Source: Echinometra lucunter (lineage: Eukaryota > Echinodermata > Echinoidea > Camarodonta > Echinometridae). From it: 64,000 bases of DNA. The notes beneath the pieces were generated by a model. The model was not told where the DNA came from. It ran no database searches and was given only the letters and a program-made list of their open reading frames with translations. Every line of letters starts with the position of its first letter. The stretch's first letter is position 1. This document shows, one piece after another, positions 19,274 to 32,479 of the stretch. The position numbers were made by a program, and so were the translations under genes. Location: assembly GCA_029962745.1 (NCBI GenBank), contig CM057151.1, forward strand, positions 9,797,142 through 9,861,141, written 5' to 3'.

Positions 19274-19360
19274 AATACATACTAAGTATTATCATTATTA
19301 CTGTTGTTATTGTTGTTGTTATAATGATAATTATATTATCATTATCGCTGTTCCTATCAT
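19180..19360 (+). repeat. AAT/ATT microsatellite (copy A)
   Basis: Runs of ataataata with interruptions, inside the hAT. The long Ile/Asn frames here are artefacts. Confidence 0.9.
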
Positions 19361-19854
19361 TTTTAAAATGTTAATTCAGTTTAATTGTAAGCAAACATCC
19401 TTTCCTAAAACCTGGGGGATGATGGTTTCATTGTCATCCCCCCACCTTGTGAGGTGGGGGGGGGGAATGCATACCCCTCACCCCCCCCCCCCCTCCGCTG
19501 TCTACGCCTCTGTTCTTGGACATCCCATTGAAACGCGTGGGTGTTGTAGAGTTATCACACGTTTCAATGGGATGTCCATGAACTTAGATTATGACAGTTT
19601 CATGAAACGCCAGCCCTGGAGGATTTTTTTAGGGATAGAGCTTAGCAGGTTTTAGAAAATAATTTTAAAAATATTTAGACATGTATGAAACATATTTACC
19701 CATTTAATAACAAAATAGGAAGATGTATGCAGCCACATATATAACAGGAATCAACTTGTATTTGACCTTTGACATTTAAATTGGAAGTTTCAAATTCGTT
19801 TCAATATGAACACATAGGGCTATAATATAGTTGCATGACCCTGCCCTCTCTCCC

Positions 19855-20075
19855 CATACTCTTCTCTTCTCTTCTTTTCTTTTCTTCTCTCCTTCGTCTT
19901 CTTCTTCTTCTCCTTCTTCTTCTCCTTCTTTTCTTTTTCTTCTTCTTCTTCTTCTTCTTCTTCTTCTTCTTCTTCTTCTTCTTCTTCTTCTTCTGCTTCT
20001 TCTTCTCCTTCGTCTCCTTCTTCCTAATCTTCGTCTTATTCTTCTTAATCTTCTTTTTAAATCTTCTTCTTTTGT
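19855..20075 (+). repeat. CTT/TTC microsatellite (copy A)
   Basis: Over 200 bp of ttcttcttc with ctcctt variants. It yields Leu- or Phe-rich frames with no biological meaning. Confidence 0.9.
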
Positions 20076-20084
20076 TTTAAATCA

Positions 20085-23000
20085 CTTGAAAAATAATGGG
20101 GGATGGCCGCTCCTGCACCCTGTAGCGCCACCCCTGCTTTGTACAGTCAAATATACTGAAGACACAACATCCCACTTGACATGCATGAATTTTTTTAATC
20201 ATTATTTTTTTTTACTCCTTGTCATAGCAACTTTTGATCAATTCGGGGTTGTTTTTATTAACTGAAGCAAACCATACACATTTGGACAAACATAGTGAAT
20301 AACAATTTAGCCATCAATTTTGACAAAATTTAACAAAGTTGAGAGCGGTGCAGACTACATCCTTTCCTACGCCAATGGTACCGTACTGGCGCATGTAAAA
20401 AAAAAAATCAAAATCGAATGAAAAGCGCTTTTGTAAACAAACCTATATTGATTGATAGATTGATTTTGTTTTATTTAAACAGGGTAGCCCCTTCAGTAAA
20501 CATATATGTTCTTCCAGAAGGGTCCTGTATAACATTAAACATAATATATTCAAATTACAAAAAGACATATAACGAATTAAAAAACATGAAACCATTATAC
20601 ATGTAAAACAAAAACTTGTTGATAAGAGATTCCCCTGAGAATTGACCTCGAAGAGTGCATGAGAAGTAGCAAGTGCAATCGGCTTGATTAATGAAATGTA
20701 ATACAATACATAACACACTGAAACTCTTAAAAATTCAAATAATAAACATTTATTTTCTTCCAATGAACTGGTCGGATTTAACGATCCATTAAAAAAACAA
20801 ATGTAATGTGTAATAGTAACTTGGTAACAATAAACGATAATACCCACAGAAGAAGGCGAGGTCCCTAAAGCAAAAAGCTTGCGGCGGGCTCACCCATGCC
20901 AACACAATATGATTATAAACATAAAAGAAGGAAGAGAGGGGACAGACAAACAGGAGAGAGAAAATATTTAGAACAACGAGAAGTGAAGAAGAAGCAGACT
21001 GAAACACGTAATGATTTTAATTAGTGACCTGGATGTAAACAATGCATGTTTTTCATATTGTATTTTTCTTTTTTTTCCCCCGAAAGTAACCTTTTTGTGT
21101 ATTACTTCGATAAATCAAATCAAGTGATAATAAAATAAGTCTGAGATTAAAGCTTAAAATATTTCTCTAAAAGTGAAGTAAGTCTTTAAATTATTTGATA
21201 TTAGCACGAGTTATTTATTAATTATCATGTTTTATTTTTGTTCCAAACCTCAAATACATTACATTAACATTAAAATACCATGAAAATATTCATCACTGTA
21301 TCATATAATAAAATGTAATCAAATATAATCAAATACACCGCCACTGCTGACGAAATGAGTATTCATGTAATTGGAATTAGATCGCGATGAACGTCAGGGA
21401 CATCAGAATAATAACATTGACATTACACTATTAAATTTCCTTACAAATCTGTTATCGTCTATTCAAGCACAGGATGATGTAGCCGGTACACACCCCCGAT
21501 TGAAGGAACACATTAAAAAACATCAACAACAACCAACCAACCAACCAACCAACCAAACAAACAAACGAAAATTAAACTGACTGTCCAGTGAATTACTCCC
21601 TTTCCCCCCTCTGGGCGAAATTCTCGCCCACTGTTTTGTTATTTTTCTCGATAACCCGAAGGTGAGAAGAAAGAAAGAAAGAAGAAGAAGAAGGAAAAAA
21701 GAAAAAAAAAAAACATTATGCAAGTGCAGCTATCAATGGAAAGAAAAATAACATTGATGTATAGTATCTTTGTACCTGCGTATTCTTTTTAATTCCTGTA
21801 ACACTTCGTGGGCAGTGCAAAGGTTGGAGATTACACATAAAGACTAGCGAAGGCCACTTTCTTCCACTTCATTCGTAATAATATAGAATGCAGATCTAAG
21901 GCATGCAGCAATTTTTTTTTTCACAGTGATTAATTAAGGCGTTCGACTGAGAGTTTCCGCTAAGCAAGCATCAGCCTATATGCACTTTCGTTATAAACAC
22001 TTATGACATGTTGTTAAAAAAACAACCTTTTCCTTCGCCTATTTCAAATGCTCAACGAAACCTCTCAGGAACATATTATGTTTTGTTTTCTTTCTTGTTT
22101 CTTATCTTGATTAAAAAGCGAGTTATTTTCTCTCTATCTACGAATATGAATTATACCATACTGTACATTAATGTCGCCAGGCGCACCGGAAAATCCCCAA
22201 CTTAGGGGCACTCTTGGGGACCCACTTTCGAATGTGTACTATCAGCATACACTTCTATCCACCGAACAAGCACATTTCTCTCCCTTTAATACAAATTTCT
22301 TGATATTCAAAAAGTCTAAGAATTTTTCGTTGAAAAAGAAATCTTTGCTTATTTGACCACGATTATCATCATTGTTTTCCGTCATCTCTCATTAGTACTG
22401 AAAACGGATTATTTTTTCACCGCTGGTAGCATGGTAGGGTAACATGAAAAGGTTTGAGACAGGGCATTGCATTGACAGGTTTATGAATGAGTATCCGTGG
22501 GTGCACATTTTGCGAGGGGGCTGACGCCTTTTGCCCGAAAAATGGCAACTCTTTCATTGCAAACTTTGTGCGCGCACTTGAAGCTTACAGGACGCATTTT
22601 TTCCTCACATTTTGGTGGTGTAAATGTACACTTTATTTCTTTTCTATTTACTCTTCCACAAAATTCTGCATTATAAATCAAACACAAAATTTTCACAAGA
22701 GATCGATACATACGATATTCCCTGACTAGTCATAAAAATAACAACAAAATCTTACAAAAACTTACTGCCGCACAAGCGACGTATACAATGAAAACTTGAC
22801 AAAATATATTTTGTACACAATTTCTGTAACTTACAAAAAAGGCAAAAGGAACATATACACTCAGAAATATTGTTTTTGGTTTTTGATTGTTAGTTCTGTT
22901 TTAAAGCACCAGAGAACTTATCAATTACGGAACAACGAACATTCCCATATCCCTTTACAGAGGAAATGCCCCACGACATTCATTGAATTGCCGCCCATCA

Positions 23001-23174
23001 CACCGCGCTTTCTGAGGGAGCGTAGCGATTCGTGTTGAAACTTGCATTTCTCAACACTAAAAAGCTATCCGTTGTACTGTAAGTTATAGTGTAAGGCGGG
23101 GGGGGGGGGGGGGGGGGGGGTCTGCCTCCTTTCTTTTGCCGCCACTGGTATACACAAATTAATTTCAGAAACAC
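20085..23174 (+). other. Copy A interior, no gene recognised
   Basis: AT-rich sequence with an AACC/AAAC run (21530-21565), G-rich and A-rich tracts, a 'tgtagcgccacccctg' hAT-like end at about 20121-20136 without a partner, and a ~24-bp poly-G at 23097. The open frames found (20443-20847, 22481-22729, 22796-23038) have no recognisable domains, and copy B breaks several of them. Confidence 0.5.
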
Positions 23175-23720
23175 TTAGTCTAGTTTGAAATAGGGGTCCA
23201 CGTACACCATCGGGGTACATTTTTTAAACCACCTTTTTTGTAATGCCTGAAGTGTAAATTTTTATTTTTTATGTTCCCATTGCCAAATCGTGGCCCATGG
23301 GGTTCAAAATCGGCCATTTTGGCGACCATCTTGGATTTTTTAAAATGAAAATCAATATTTTGGACCTGGACATCGAACAAACATAAATATATACATTTTT
23401 CAATATGATTTTGATAGGAGAAATCGATTGGAACCGTTATTTGCGCAATTTGCGCAATGGTTTTTGAGAAAAATGAAAATTTATGCCCAAATTTGCATAA
23501 TTTTGTCCAAAATTGCATATACATTCATATCTTTCTGTTTCATTATAAATGCCAACAATGAATGCATGCTTTTAGCATTGGGTTTGAAAAAGGATATATT
23601 TACGAGAATAATGATATGCTTCATGACGGTATTCACGACTTCATTCACACAGAAGGAGGGAAAATACACAAGTATGAATTTTCCATATTTAGCCAAAATG
23701 TGCCAACAGAGCGACTCTCT
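23175..23720 (+). repeat. Left inverted arm of the foldback-like element (copy A)
   Basis: It begins ttagtctagtttgaaatagg and includes gaccatcttggattttt and cataaatatatacattttt. It equals the copy B arm at 31090-31640. Its inverted partner is found only downstream of copy B (34515-35078). Confidence 0.75.
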
Positions 23721-23789
23721 ATGTAGGCCTATTTGTAGCATTATAGTGTGTACTTGTAAACCGGGAGCCAGAGGACTTCAGTTTAGCTA

Positions 23790-24540
23790 AAAAGTAATGT
23801 TTTTTCATGTACATGGTCGTTCCCTGTCAATGAAGTCCAAAACAACCTACTTTACAAGGAACAATACCCATCGTGTTCGCAGCGGTCTTTTTGTGGAGGT
23901 GGAGAGATACGGGATATAAAGGCGAGGATGTTGGTAGACACGGGTGCTACGGATACAATATTGTCGGCAAAATTGTATTATCGTATTCCTTCAGAGAAAA
24001 GACCAAATCTCAAGACAAATACTACTAGAGTAAGAAATCCAGAGGGCAGTGCTGGAAACACTTTGCAGTGGTTGGGTAGATCTGCGGGTCGGAAGGAAGA
24101 AGCATTAGTACACTCCAAGTAGTGTTTGGCAACACCAGTCAGTTAGATGGGATGCTAGGAATGGATTTCCTACTTCAAAACCAAGCTTGTCTGAACATAA
24201 AATCTATGGAACTGAACCTCAACGGAGAAAAAAATCAAGTGCATTGATGGACTAGTGTCATCATTCTGTGCAAGAGTAGTTTTGGAGGAAGACACTAGAG
24301 TACCAGCCGGTCATGAGATGTTGGTCCCTGGGAGGGTGAAAACGAGAGAAAAATTTTACGGGAATCGGCCTTATGGACCCGCAGTCAAAGGCGAACTTTC
24401 AGCAAAGGGGTTACTAATCGCACGAGTCCTAGTGGAGGGTGGGGGATTCTTCCCTCCCCGTCAGAGTTTTCAACCCAAACCAAAGTGAATGTGTCATCAA
24501 GCGAGGAACTTTTCTGTAATTCAGCTGAGGCTGCGATATG
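23790..24540 (+). pseudogene. Retropepsin relic of an LTR-type element (copy A, more broken)
   Basis: Same fragment as the copy B entry at 31740. It holds the active-site motif MLVDTGATDT (from 23928), a downstream GMLGMD motif (about 24150) and the linker RVVLEEDTRVPAGHEM (about 24273). Compared with copy B it has extra bases upstream (gtggagagatacg) and in gaaggaagaagc, giving additional frameshifts. No reverse transcriptase follows. Confidence 0.7.
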
Positions 24541-24559
24541 ACAATAAAAATAAAACTGA

Positions 24560-24874
24560 ACTGAACTGTATATAATATAATCTACGGACAAAACTGTGCT
24601 TTAATGAATGAACGTCTGCGGTACACAATGTGGTGATAGCGGTCAGAAGGGCCCCAAATAGGTCAAAATATTGAGCTTGATTAGCGAAAAAAGTAACTTC
24701 ATGAAACCTGAATTATGAATGACCACTACCACACCCAGACACTCCAAATTATGTGAAAAACCTAATTTATTAGTGCACTATAATAATAATACGATAACTT
24801 TGAGAAAATGAGCTAGATTAGCAAAACGCCCTTAATGTCAAAACGTCCGCTCATTTGTGTACAGCGAGAGAAAA
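24560..24874 (+). repeat. Start of the ~190-bp satellite (copy A, cut by the gap)
   Basis: It contains gataactttgagaaaatgag and aaaacgtccgctcatttg, the first units of the array that continues in copy B from about 32480. Confidence 0.75.
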
Positions 24875-25374
24875 NNNNNNNNNNNNNNNNNNNNNNNNNN
24901 NNNNNNNNNNNNNNNNNNNNNNNNNNNNNNNNNNNNNNNNNNNNNNNNNNNNNNNNNNNNNNNNNNNNNNNNNNNNNNNNNNNNNNNNNNNNNNNNNNNN
25001 NNNNNNNNNNNNNNNNNNNNNNNNNNNNNNNNNNNNNNNNNNNNNNNNNNNNNNNNNNNNNNNNNNNNNNNNNNNNNNNNNNNNNNNNNNNNNNNNNNNN
25101 NNNNNNNNNNNNNNNNNNNNNNNNNNNNNNNNNNNNNNNNNNNNNNNNNNNNNNNNNNNNNNNNNNNNNNNNNNNNNNNNNNNNNNNNNNNNNNNNNNNN
25201 NNNNNNNNNNNNNNNNNNNNNNNNNNNNNNNNNNNNNNNNNNNNNNNNNNNNNNNNNNNNNNNNNNNNNNNNNNNNNNNNNNNNNNNNNNNNNNNNNNNN
25301 NNNNNNNNNNNNNNNNNNNNNNNNNNNNNNNNNNNNNNNNNNNNNNNNNNNNNNNNNNNNNNNNNNNNNNNNNN
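24875..25374. other. Assembly gap, exactly 500 N
   Basis: Placeholder gap between the two 7.4-kb copies. Its left edge is in the 190-bp satellite and its right edge in the 16-bp minisatellite. Confidence 0.99.
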
Positions 25375-25498
25375 AATCGTCCTCCTAGGGGAATTGTCCT
25401 AGACCCATGTTTCACACATTTTAAAACATTTTTACATAAAGCAAATGATTTTCTAAATCCTGCCAATGTCCATCTCCCCCCCCCCCCCAAATCCTCCA

Positions 25499-26275
25499 GA
25501 TCACATTCTCTAGATGACATCATCTGTCATTCATCACTGAGCTAACATTCTCCAAAAGACAGTGGTATGTAACTTCCCGCCAACTCAGCTCACGTTAACA
25601 ATGGAATTGCATGCTTTCACACGATTCATCATTACCTTTCTTTTCTCGGTGATGCTACAGCATATCTGACATAGCACCTTTATGATGGTAATTTGTTATA
25701 ATGCAAACAGGTGGTCAGCTTTAACAAACCCTATTTTCACACGTACCCAGAATGCGTAATTGTAATACTGAATTACATTTACGCTATTATTATGGTTCGT
25801 ACACACGACCAAGAAAGGCTTCGCGGATTCTGCGGTTTTGCATTTCAGAGCGAGGAGAGGAGGTGGGGTTTTATCCCGGCCCTTCCCGAGTACCCATCAA
25901 TCACTCGTGCATGATGCTCTCGAAGGCATCGAGCCTTTGTTCTTTCTGCGGAAGTGGTCAAAAGGTCACCGTAAGCTCCGTCCCCCAAAACACGATTAGG
26001 AGATCAATCCATTCACACGCCAATTTCGCTCCGTAATTACTGGAAAACACCTTCGGACCGTCATTTGAAATGCGCATTTCAAATCACGTTCCATTCAGAC
26101 GGCCAAAATGCGTCATTATAGGATGGCGATTCCAGTGACGCGTCACTAGAATCGTGTTTCAAATTAAGCTTTCTCGGTACGTGTGAAAACACCCTCTGTT
26201 ACATACCAAAGTCTTTTGTAGAATGTAGCCAGCTCAGTGATGATTGACAGATGATGTTATCTAGAGAATGTGATC
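25499..26275. mobile_element. Inverted-repeat element, ~80-bp ends (copy B)
   Basis: Same element as 17554-18336, with gatcacattctctagatgac at the left and its inverse at the right. A nested MITE with ttttcacacgtacc ends lies at 25729-26193. Confidence 0.65.
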
Positions 26276-26318
26276 GGGGGGCTGTTTCATGAAACCGTCA
26301 TAAGTCTAACTTCTTGGA

Positions 26319-27130
26319 CAGTGGCGTAGACAGGTTCTTACACCTGGGGGGGGGGGGGATAATTTGCCGTTCACGAGAAATCGAGGATCAATTTCGCGTA
26401 CAGATACACACACACGCACCCACACACACCTGCACAGACCCCCTTACACACATTTTAATCCTTGCGAGCGAGGGAGCCAAAAAATTACCATTTTTCTGGT
26501 TTCCAATCGCATTTTCAAATAGAAATTCTATAATATGATGAGCGAGCGAAGCGAGCGAGCCAAAAATAACCACTCTTCTGGTTTTCTATCACATTTTCAA
26601 ACAAAAATTCTAAAATATGATGAGCGAGCGAAGCGAGCGAGCCAAAAATAAGCGCTTTTCTGGTTTTAAATCACATTTTCAAATAGAAATTCTATTATGA
26701 TGGTTGTTTATGACAAATTATTAAAAATTTTATTAACAATTAATTAAAATATCATTTCTTCCTTAAAAAGTGAAGGGGGATATTTGTACACGCTATCCCC
26801 CCTCTCAAAAAAGTGGGGGATATATCCCCCATCCCCCCGGGATTTACGCCAATGATGCACAGAGATAAATGGAAGATATACGCACCGTGACAAACGAATA
26901 TAGAATATGGACTGACACACATTATTGCATATTTGCATCACGTTATTCATCTTTTTTTTTTTAAATTTTGTTGTTACACCACTTCAGAAAAACTGTGACA
27001 GCGCCGAAATTACCCAAAAGTAATATAAATAACTACATAAATCAGAATAATGATCGATATAGTTATGATAGTAATCGTCATCTCAGCCACATTAACGATG
27101 ATGATGATAACTATTATTATTATCATAGGC

Positions 27131-27203
<73 letters not shown>

Positions 27204-27436
27204 ATTACTAATTATTATCATTATTACTGTTGTTATTGTTGTTGTTATAATGATAATTATTATTATCATTATCGCTGTTCCTATCATTTTTAAACATGTT
27301 AATTCAGTTTAATTGTAAGCAAACATCCTTTCCTAAAACCTGGGGGGATGATTGTTCATGTCATCCCCCACCTTGTGAGGTGGGGGGGGGGATGCATACC
27401 CCTCACCCCCCCCCCCCTCCGCTGTCTACGCCTCTG
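26319..27436. mobile_element. Non-autonomous hAT transposon with 8-bp target duplication (copy B)
   Basis: CAGTGGCGTAGACAG … CTGTCTACGCCTCTG flanked by TTCTTGGA (26311-26318, 27437-27444). Its length is 1118 bp versus 1132 in copy A, due to small indels and microsatellite length. Confidence 0.8.
27100..27275 (+). repeat. AAT microsatellite (copy B)
   Basis: A longer and cleaner (ATA)n run than in copy A, inside the hAT. Confidence 0.9.
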
Positions 27437-27779
27437 TTCTTGGACATCCCATTGAAACGCGTGTTGTAGAGTTATCACACGTTTCAATGGGATGTCCATG
27501 AACTTAGACTTATGACAGTTTCATGAAACGCAGCCCTGGAGGATTTTTTAGGGATAGAGCTTAGCAGGTTTTAGAAAATAATTTTAAAAATATTTAGACA
27601 TGTATGAAACATATTTACCCATTTTAATAACAAAATAGGAGATGTATGCAGCAACATATATTAACAGGAATCAACTTGTATTTGACCTTTGACATTTAAC
27701 CTTGGAAGTTTCAAATTCGTTTCAAATGAACACATAGGGCTATAATATAGTTGCATGACCCTGCCCTCTCTTCCCCATA

Positions 27780-27995
27780 CTCTTCTTTCTTCTTCTTTTC
27801 TTCTTCTTCTCCTTCGTCTTCTTCTTCTTCTCCTTCTTCTTCTCCTTCTTTTCTTTTTCTTCTTCTTCTTCTTCTTCTTCTTCTTCTTCTTCTTCTTCTT
27901 CTTCTTCTTCTTCTTCTTCTTCTTCTGCTTCTTCTTCTCCTTCGTCTCCTTCTTCCTAATCTTCGTCTTATTCTTCTTAATCTTCTTTTTAAATC
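27780..27995 (+). repeat. CTT microsatellite (copy B)
   Basis: ttcttcttc array matching 19855-20075, with a different repeat number. Confidence 0.9.
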
Positions 27996-27999
27996 TTCT

Positions 28000-30900
28000 T
28001 CTTTTGTTTTAAATCACTTGAAAAATAATGGGGGATGGCCGCTCCTGCACCCTGTAGCGCCACCCCTGCTTTGTACAGTCAAATATACTGAAGACACAAC
28101 ATCCCACTTGACATGCATGAATTTTTTTAATCATTATTTTTTTTTTACTCCTTGTCATAGCAACTTTTGATCAATTCGGGGTTGTTTTTATTAACTGAAG
28201 CAAACCATACACATTTGGACAAACATAGTGAATAACAATTTTAGCCATCAATTTTGACAAAATTTACAAAGTTGAGAGCGGTGCAGAACTACATCCTTTC
28301 CTACGCCAATGGTACCGTACTGGCGCATTTAAAAAAAAAAATCAAAATCGAATGAAAAAGCGCTTTTGTAAACAAACCTATATTGATTGATAGATTGATT
28401 TTGTTTTATTTAAACAGGGTAGCCCCTTCAGTAAACATATACTGTTCTTCCAGAGGGTCCTGTATAACATTAAACATAATATATTCAAATTACAAAAAGA
28501 CATATAACGAATTAAAAAACATGAAACCATTATACATGTAAAACAAAAACTTGTTGATAAGAGATTCCCCTGAGAATTGACCTCGAGAGTGCATGAGAGT
28601 AGCAAGTGCAATCGGCTTGATTAATGAAATGTAATTACAATACATAACACACTGAAACTCTTAAAAAATTCAAATAAACATTTATTTTCTTCCAATGAAC
28701 TGGTCGGATTTAACGATCATTAAAAAAAAAAATGTAATGTGTATAGTAACTTGGTAAACATAAACGATAATATCCCACAGAAGAAGGCGAGGTCCCTAAA
28801 GCAAAAAGCTTGCGGCGGGCTCACCCATGCCAACACAATATGATATAAACATAAAAGAAGGAAGAGAGGGACAGACAAAGAGAGAGAAAATATTTAGAAC
28901 AACGAGAAGTGAAGAAGAAGCAGACTGAAAACACGGTAATGATTTTAATTAGTGACATGGATGTAAAACAATGCATGTTTTTCATATTTGTATTTTTCTT
29001 TTTTTTCCCCGAAAGTAACCTTTTTGTGTATTACTTCGATAAATCAAATCAAGTGATAAAATAAGTCTGAGATTAAAGCTTAAAATATTTCTCTAAAAGT
29101 GAAGTAATCTTAAATTATTTGATATTAGCACGAGTTATTTATCTAATTTATCATGTTTTATTTTTGTTCCAAACTCAAATACATTACATTAACATTAAAA
29201 ATACCATGAAAATATTCATCACTGTATCATATAATAAAATGTAATCAAATATAATCAAATACACCGCACTGCTGACGAAATGAGTATTCATGTAATTGGA
29301 ATTAGATCGCGATGACGTCAGGACATCAGAATAATAACATTGACATTTACACTATTATAATTTCCTTACAAATCTGTATCGGTATATTCAGCACAGGGAT
29401 GTAGCCGGTACACACCCCGATTGAAGGAACACATTAAAAAACATCAACAACAACCAACCAACCAACCAACCAACCAAACAAACAAACGAAAAATTAAACT
29501 GACTGTCCAGGTGAATTACTCCCTTTCCCCCTCTGGGCGAAATTCGCCCACTGTTTTGTTATTTTCTCGATAACCCGAAGGTGAGAAGAAAGAAAGAAGA
29601 AGAAGAAGGAAAAAAGAAAAAAAAAAAACATTATGCAAGTGCAGCTATCAATGGAAAGAAAAATAACATTGACTGTATAGTATCTTTGTACCTGCGTATT
29701 CTTTTAATTCCTGTAACACTTCGTGGGCAGTGCAAAGGTTGGAGATTACACATAAAGCTAGCGAAGGCCACTTTCTTCCACTTCATTCGTAATAATATAG
29801 AATGCAGATCTAAGGCATGCAGCAATTTTTTTTTTCACAGTGATTAATTAAGGCGTTCGACTGAGAGTTTCCGCTAAGCAAGCATCAGCCTATATGCACT
29901 TTCGTTATAAACACTTATGACATGCTTGTTAAAAAAACAACCTTTTCCTTCGCCTATTTCAAATGCTCAACGAAACCTCTCAGGAACATATTATGTTTTG
30001 TTTTCTTTCTTGTTTCTTATCTTGATTAAAAAGCGAGTTATTTTCTCTCTATCTACGAATGAATTATACCATACTGTACATTAATGTCGCCAGGCGCACC
30101 GGAAAATCCCCAACTTAGGGGCACTCTTGGGGACCCACTTTCGAATGTGTACTATCAGCATACACTTCTATCCACCCGAACAAGCACATTTCTCTCCCTT
30201 TAATACAAATTTCTTGATATTCAAAAAGTCTAAGAATTTTTCGTTGAAAAAGAAATCTTTGCTTTATTTGACCACGATTATCATCATTGTTTTCCGTCAT
30301 CTCTCATTAGTACTGAAAACGGATTATTTATTCACCGCTGGTAGCATGGTAGGGTAACATGAAAGGTTTGAGACAGGGCATTGCATTGACAGGTTTATGA
30401 ATGAGTATCCGTGGGTGCACATTTTGCGAGGGGGCTGACGCCTTTTGCCCGAAAAATGGCAACTCTTTCATTGCAAACTTTGTGCGCGCACTTGAAGCTT
30501 ACAGGACGCATTTTTTCCTCACATTTTTGGTGGTGTAAATGTACACTTTATTTCTTTTCTATTTACTCTTCCACAAAATTCTTTCATTAATAATCAAACA
30601 CAAAATTTTTCACAAGAGATCGATACATACGATATTCCATGACTAGTCATAAAAATAACAACAAAATCTTACAAAAACTTATGCCGCACAAGCGACGTAT
30701 ACAATGATAAACTTGACAAAATATATTTTGTACACAATTTCTGTAACTTACAAAAAAGGCAAAATGAACATATACACTCAGAAATATTGTTTTTGGTTTT
30801 TGATTGTTAGTTCTGTTTTAAAGCACCAGAGAACTTATCAATTACGGAACAACGAACATTCCCATATCCCTTTACAGAGGAAATGCCCCACGACATTCAT

Positions 30901-31089
30901 TGAATTGCCGCCCATCACACCGCGCTTTCTGAGGGAGCGTAGCGATTCGTGTTGAAACTTGCATTTCTCAACACTAAAAAGCTATCCGTTGTACTGTAAG
31001 TTATAGTGTAAGGCGGGGGGGGGGGGGGGGGGGGGTCTGCCTCCTTTCTTTTGCCGCCACTGGTATACACAAATTTAATTTCAGAACAC
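28000..31089 (+). other. Copy B interior, no gene recognised
   Basis: Matches 20085-23174, including the AACC run (29452-29487) and poly-G (31015-31036). No domain recognised in any frame. Confidence 0.5.
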
Positions 31090-31640
31090 TTAGTCTAGTT
31101 TGAAATAGGGGTCCACGTACACCATCGGGGTACATTTTTTAAACCACCTTTTTTGTAATGCCTGAAGTGTAAATTTTATTTTTTATGTTCCCATTGCCAA
31201 ATCGTGGCCCATGGGGTTCAAAATCGGCCATTTTGGCGGCCATCTTGGATTTTTTTAAATGAAAATCAATATTTTGGACCTGGACATCGAACAAACATAA
31301 ATATATACATTTTTCAATATGATTTTGATAGGAGAAATCGATTGGAACCGTTATTTGCGCAATTTGCGCAATGGTTTTTGAGAAAAATGAAAATTTATGC
31401 CCAAATTTGCATAATTTTTGTCCAAAATTTGCATATACATTCATATCTTTCTGTTTCATTATAAATGCCAACAATGAATGCATGCTTTTAGCATTGGGTT
31501 TGAAAAAGGATATATTTACGAGAATAATGATATGCTTCATGACGGTATTCACGACTTCATTCACACAGAAGGAGGGAAAATACACAAGTATGAATTTTCC
31601 ATATTTAGCCAAAATGTGCCAACAGAGCGACTCTCTATGT
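31090..31640 (+). repeat. Left inverted arm of the foldback-like element (copy B)
   Basis: Pairs with 34515-35078 in opposite orientation. Open frames within (31139-31657 -, 31371-31706 +) have mirror images in the other arm with frameshifts, and no domain is recognised. Confidence 0.75.
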
Positions 31641-31739
31641 AGGCCTATTTGTAGCATTATAGTGTGTACTTGTAAACCGGGAGCCAGAGGACTTCAGTTT
31701 AGCTAAAAAGTAATGTTTTTTTCATGTACATGGTCGTTC

Positions 31740-32450
31740 CCTGTCAATGAAGTCCAAACACAACCTACTTTACAAGGAACAATACCCATTCGTGTTCGCA
31801 GCGGTCTTTTTGTGGAGGTGGAGATACGGGATATAAAGGCGAGGATGTTGGTAGACACGGGTGCTACGGATACAATATTGTCGGCAAAATTGTATTATCG
31901 TATTCCTTCAGAGAAAAGACCAAATCTCAAGACAAATACTACTAGAGTAAGAAATCCAGAGGGCAGTGCTGGAAACACTTTGCAGTGGTTGGGTAGATCT
32001 GCGGGTCGGAAGAAGCATTAGTACACTCCAAGTAGTGTTTGGCAACACCAGTCAGTTAGATGGGATGCTAGGAATGGATTTCCTACTTCAAAACCAAGCT
32101 TGTCTGAACATAAAATCTATGGAACTGAACCTCAACGGAGAAAAAAATCAAGTGCATTGATGGACTAGTGTCATCATTCTGTGCAAGAGTAGTTTTGGAG
32201 GAAGACACTAGAGTACCAGCCGGTCATGAGATGTTGGTCCCTGGGAGGGTGAAAACGAGAGAAAAATTTTACGGGAATCGGCCTTATGGAACCCGCAGTC
32301 AAAGGCGAACTTTCAGCAAAGGGGTTACTAATCGCACGAGTCCTAGTGGAGGTGGGGGATTCTTCCCTCCCCGTCAGAGTTTTCAACCCAAACCAAAGTG
32401 AATGTGTCATCAAGCGAGGAACTTTTCTGTAATTCAGCTGAGGCTGCGAT
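31740..32450 (+). pseudogene. Retropepsin (aspartic protease) relic of an LTR-type retroelement
   Basis: This is a fragment of a retroelement pol region. Visible parts are a pre-protease strand near 31790-31840, the catalytic motif LVDTGATDT (from about 31847) with DTG as in all retropepsins, a second-lobe GMLGMDF motif (about 32065) and a linker RVVLEEDTRVPAGHEM (about 32186) like that before reverse transcriptase in Ty3/gypsy-type elements. At least two frame changes (near 31965 and 32150) break it. No gag, RT, RNase H or integrase follows; the sequence ends in an aataaaaataaaactgaact tail and then the satellite. The clade is inferred, not proven. Confidence 0.75.
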
Positions 32451-32479
32451 ATGACAATAAAAATAAAACTGAACTGAAC

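Larger units (their letters stand above)
18381..19512. mobile_element. Non-autonomous hAT transposon with 8-bp target duplication (copy A)
   Basis: The ends CAGTGGCGTAGACAG and CTGTCTACGCCTCTG are inverted (one mismatch) and flanked by perfect 8-bp direct repeats TTCTTGGA (18373-18380, 19513-19520), the hAT hallmark. Poly-G lies next to the left end and poly-C next to the right. The interior holds ~77-bp tandem units and an AAT microsatellite and no transposase, so it moved in trans. Confidence 0.8.
18341..19616. mobile_element. Palindromic MITE (GGGCTGTTTCATGAAAC ends) split by an hAT (copy A)
   Basis: The arms gggctgtttcatgaaaccgtcataagtc…cttggacatcccattgaaacg and their reverse complement (cgtttcaatgggatgtccatg… to gtttcatgaaacgc-cagccc) are nearly perfect inverted repeats. 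The left arm is cut after ttcttgga by the hAT at 18381, and the right arm shows the uncut sequence. Confidence 0.75.
17435..24874 (+). repeat. 7.4-kb duplicated segment, copy A
   Basis: It matches 25375-32789 end to end in the same orientation (7440 versus 7415 bp). Sampled differences are mostly single-base insertions or deletions in short runs, with few substitutions. The copy ends exactly at the N gap. All elements inside occur in both copies at the same relative place. Best read as two versions of one locus placed in series; a true recent tandem duplication is the alternative. Confidence 0.9.
26278..27536. mobile_element. Palindromic MITE split by an hAT (copy B)
   Basis: Same as 18341-19616. 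Here the right arm keeps aacttagacttatgacagtt, one base fuller than copy A. Confidence 0.75.

Noticed and set aside
19831..20265. Leu- or Phe-rich 'membrane protein' frames here and at 27751-28170
   Set aside because: They come from the CTT microsatellite; repeat length and frame differ between the two copies.
31139..31657. 172-aa frame on the - strand of the foldback arm
   Set aside because: The opposite arm and copy A break it by frameshifts, and no family is recognised; it is likely chance in a low-GC repeat.
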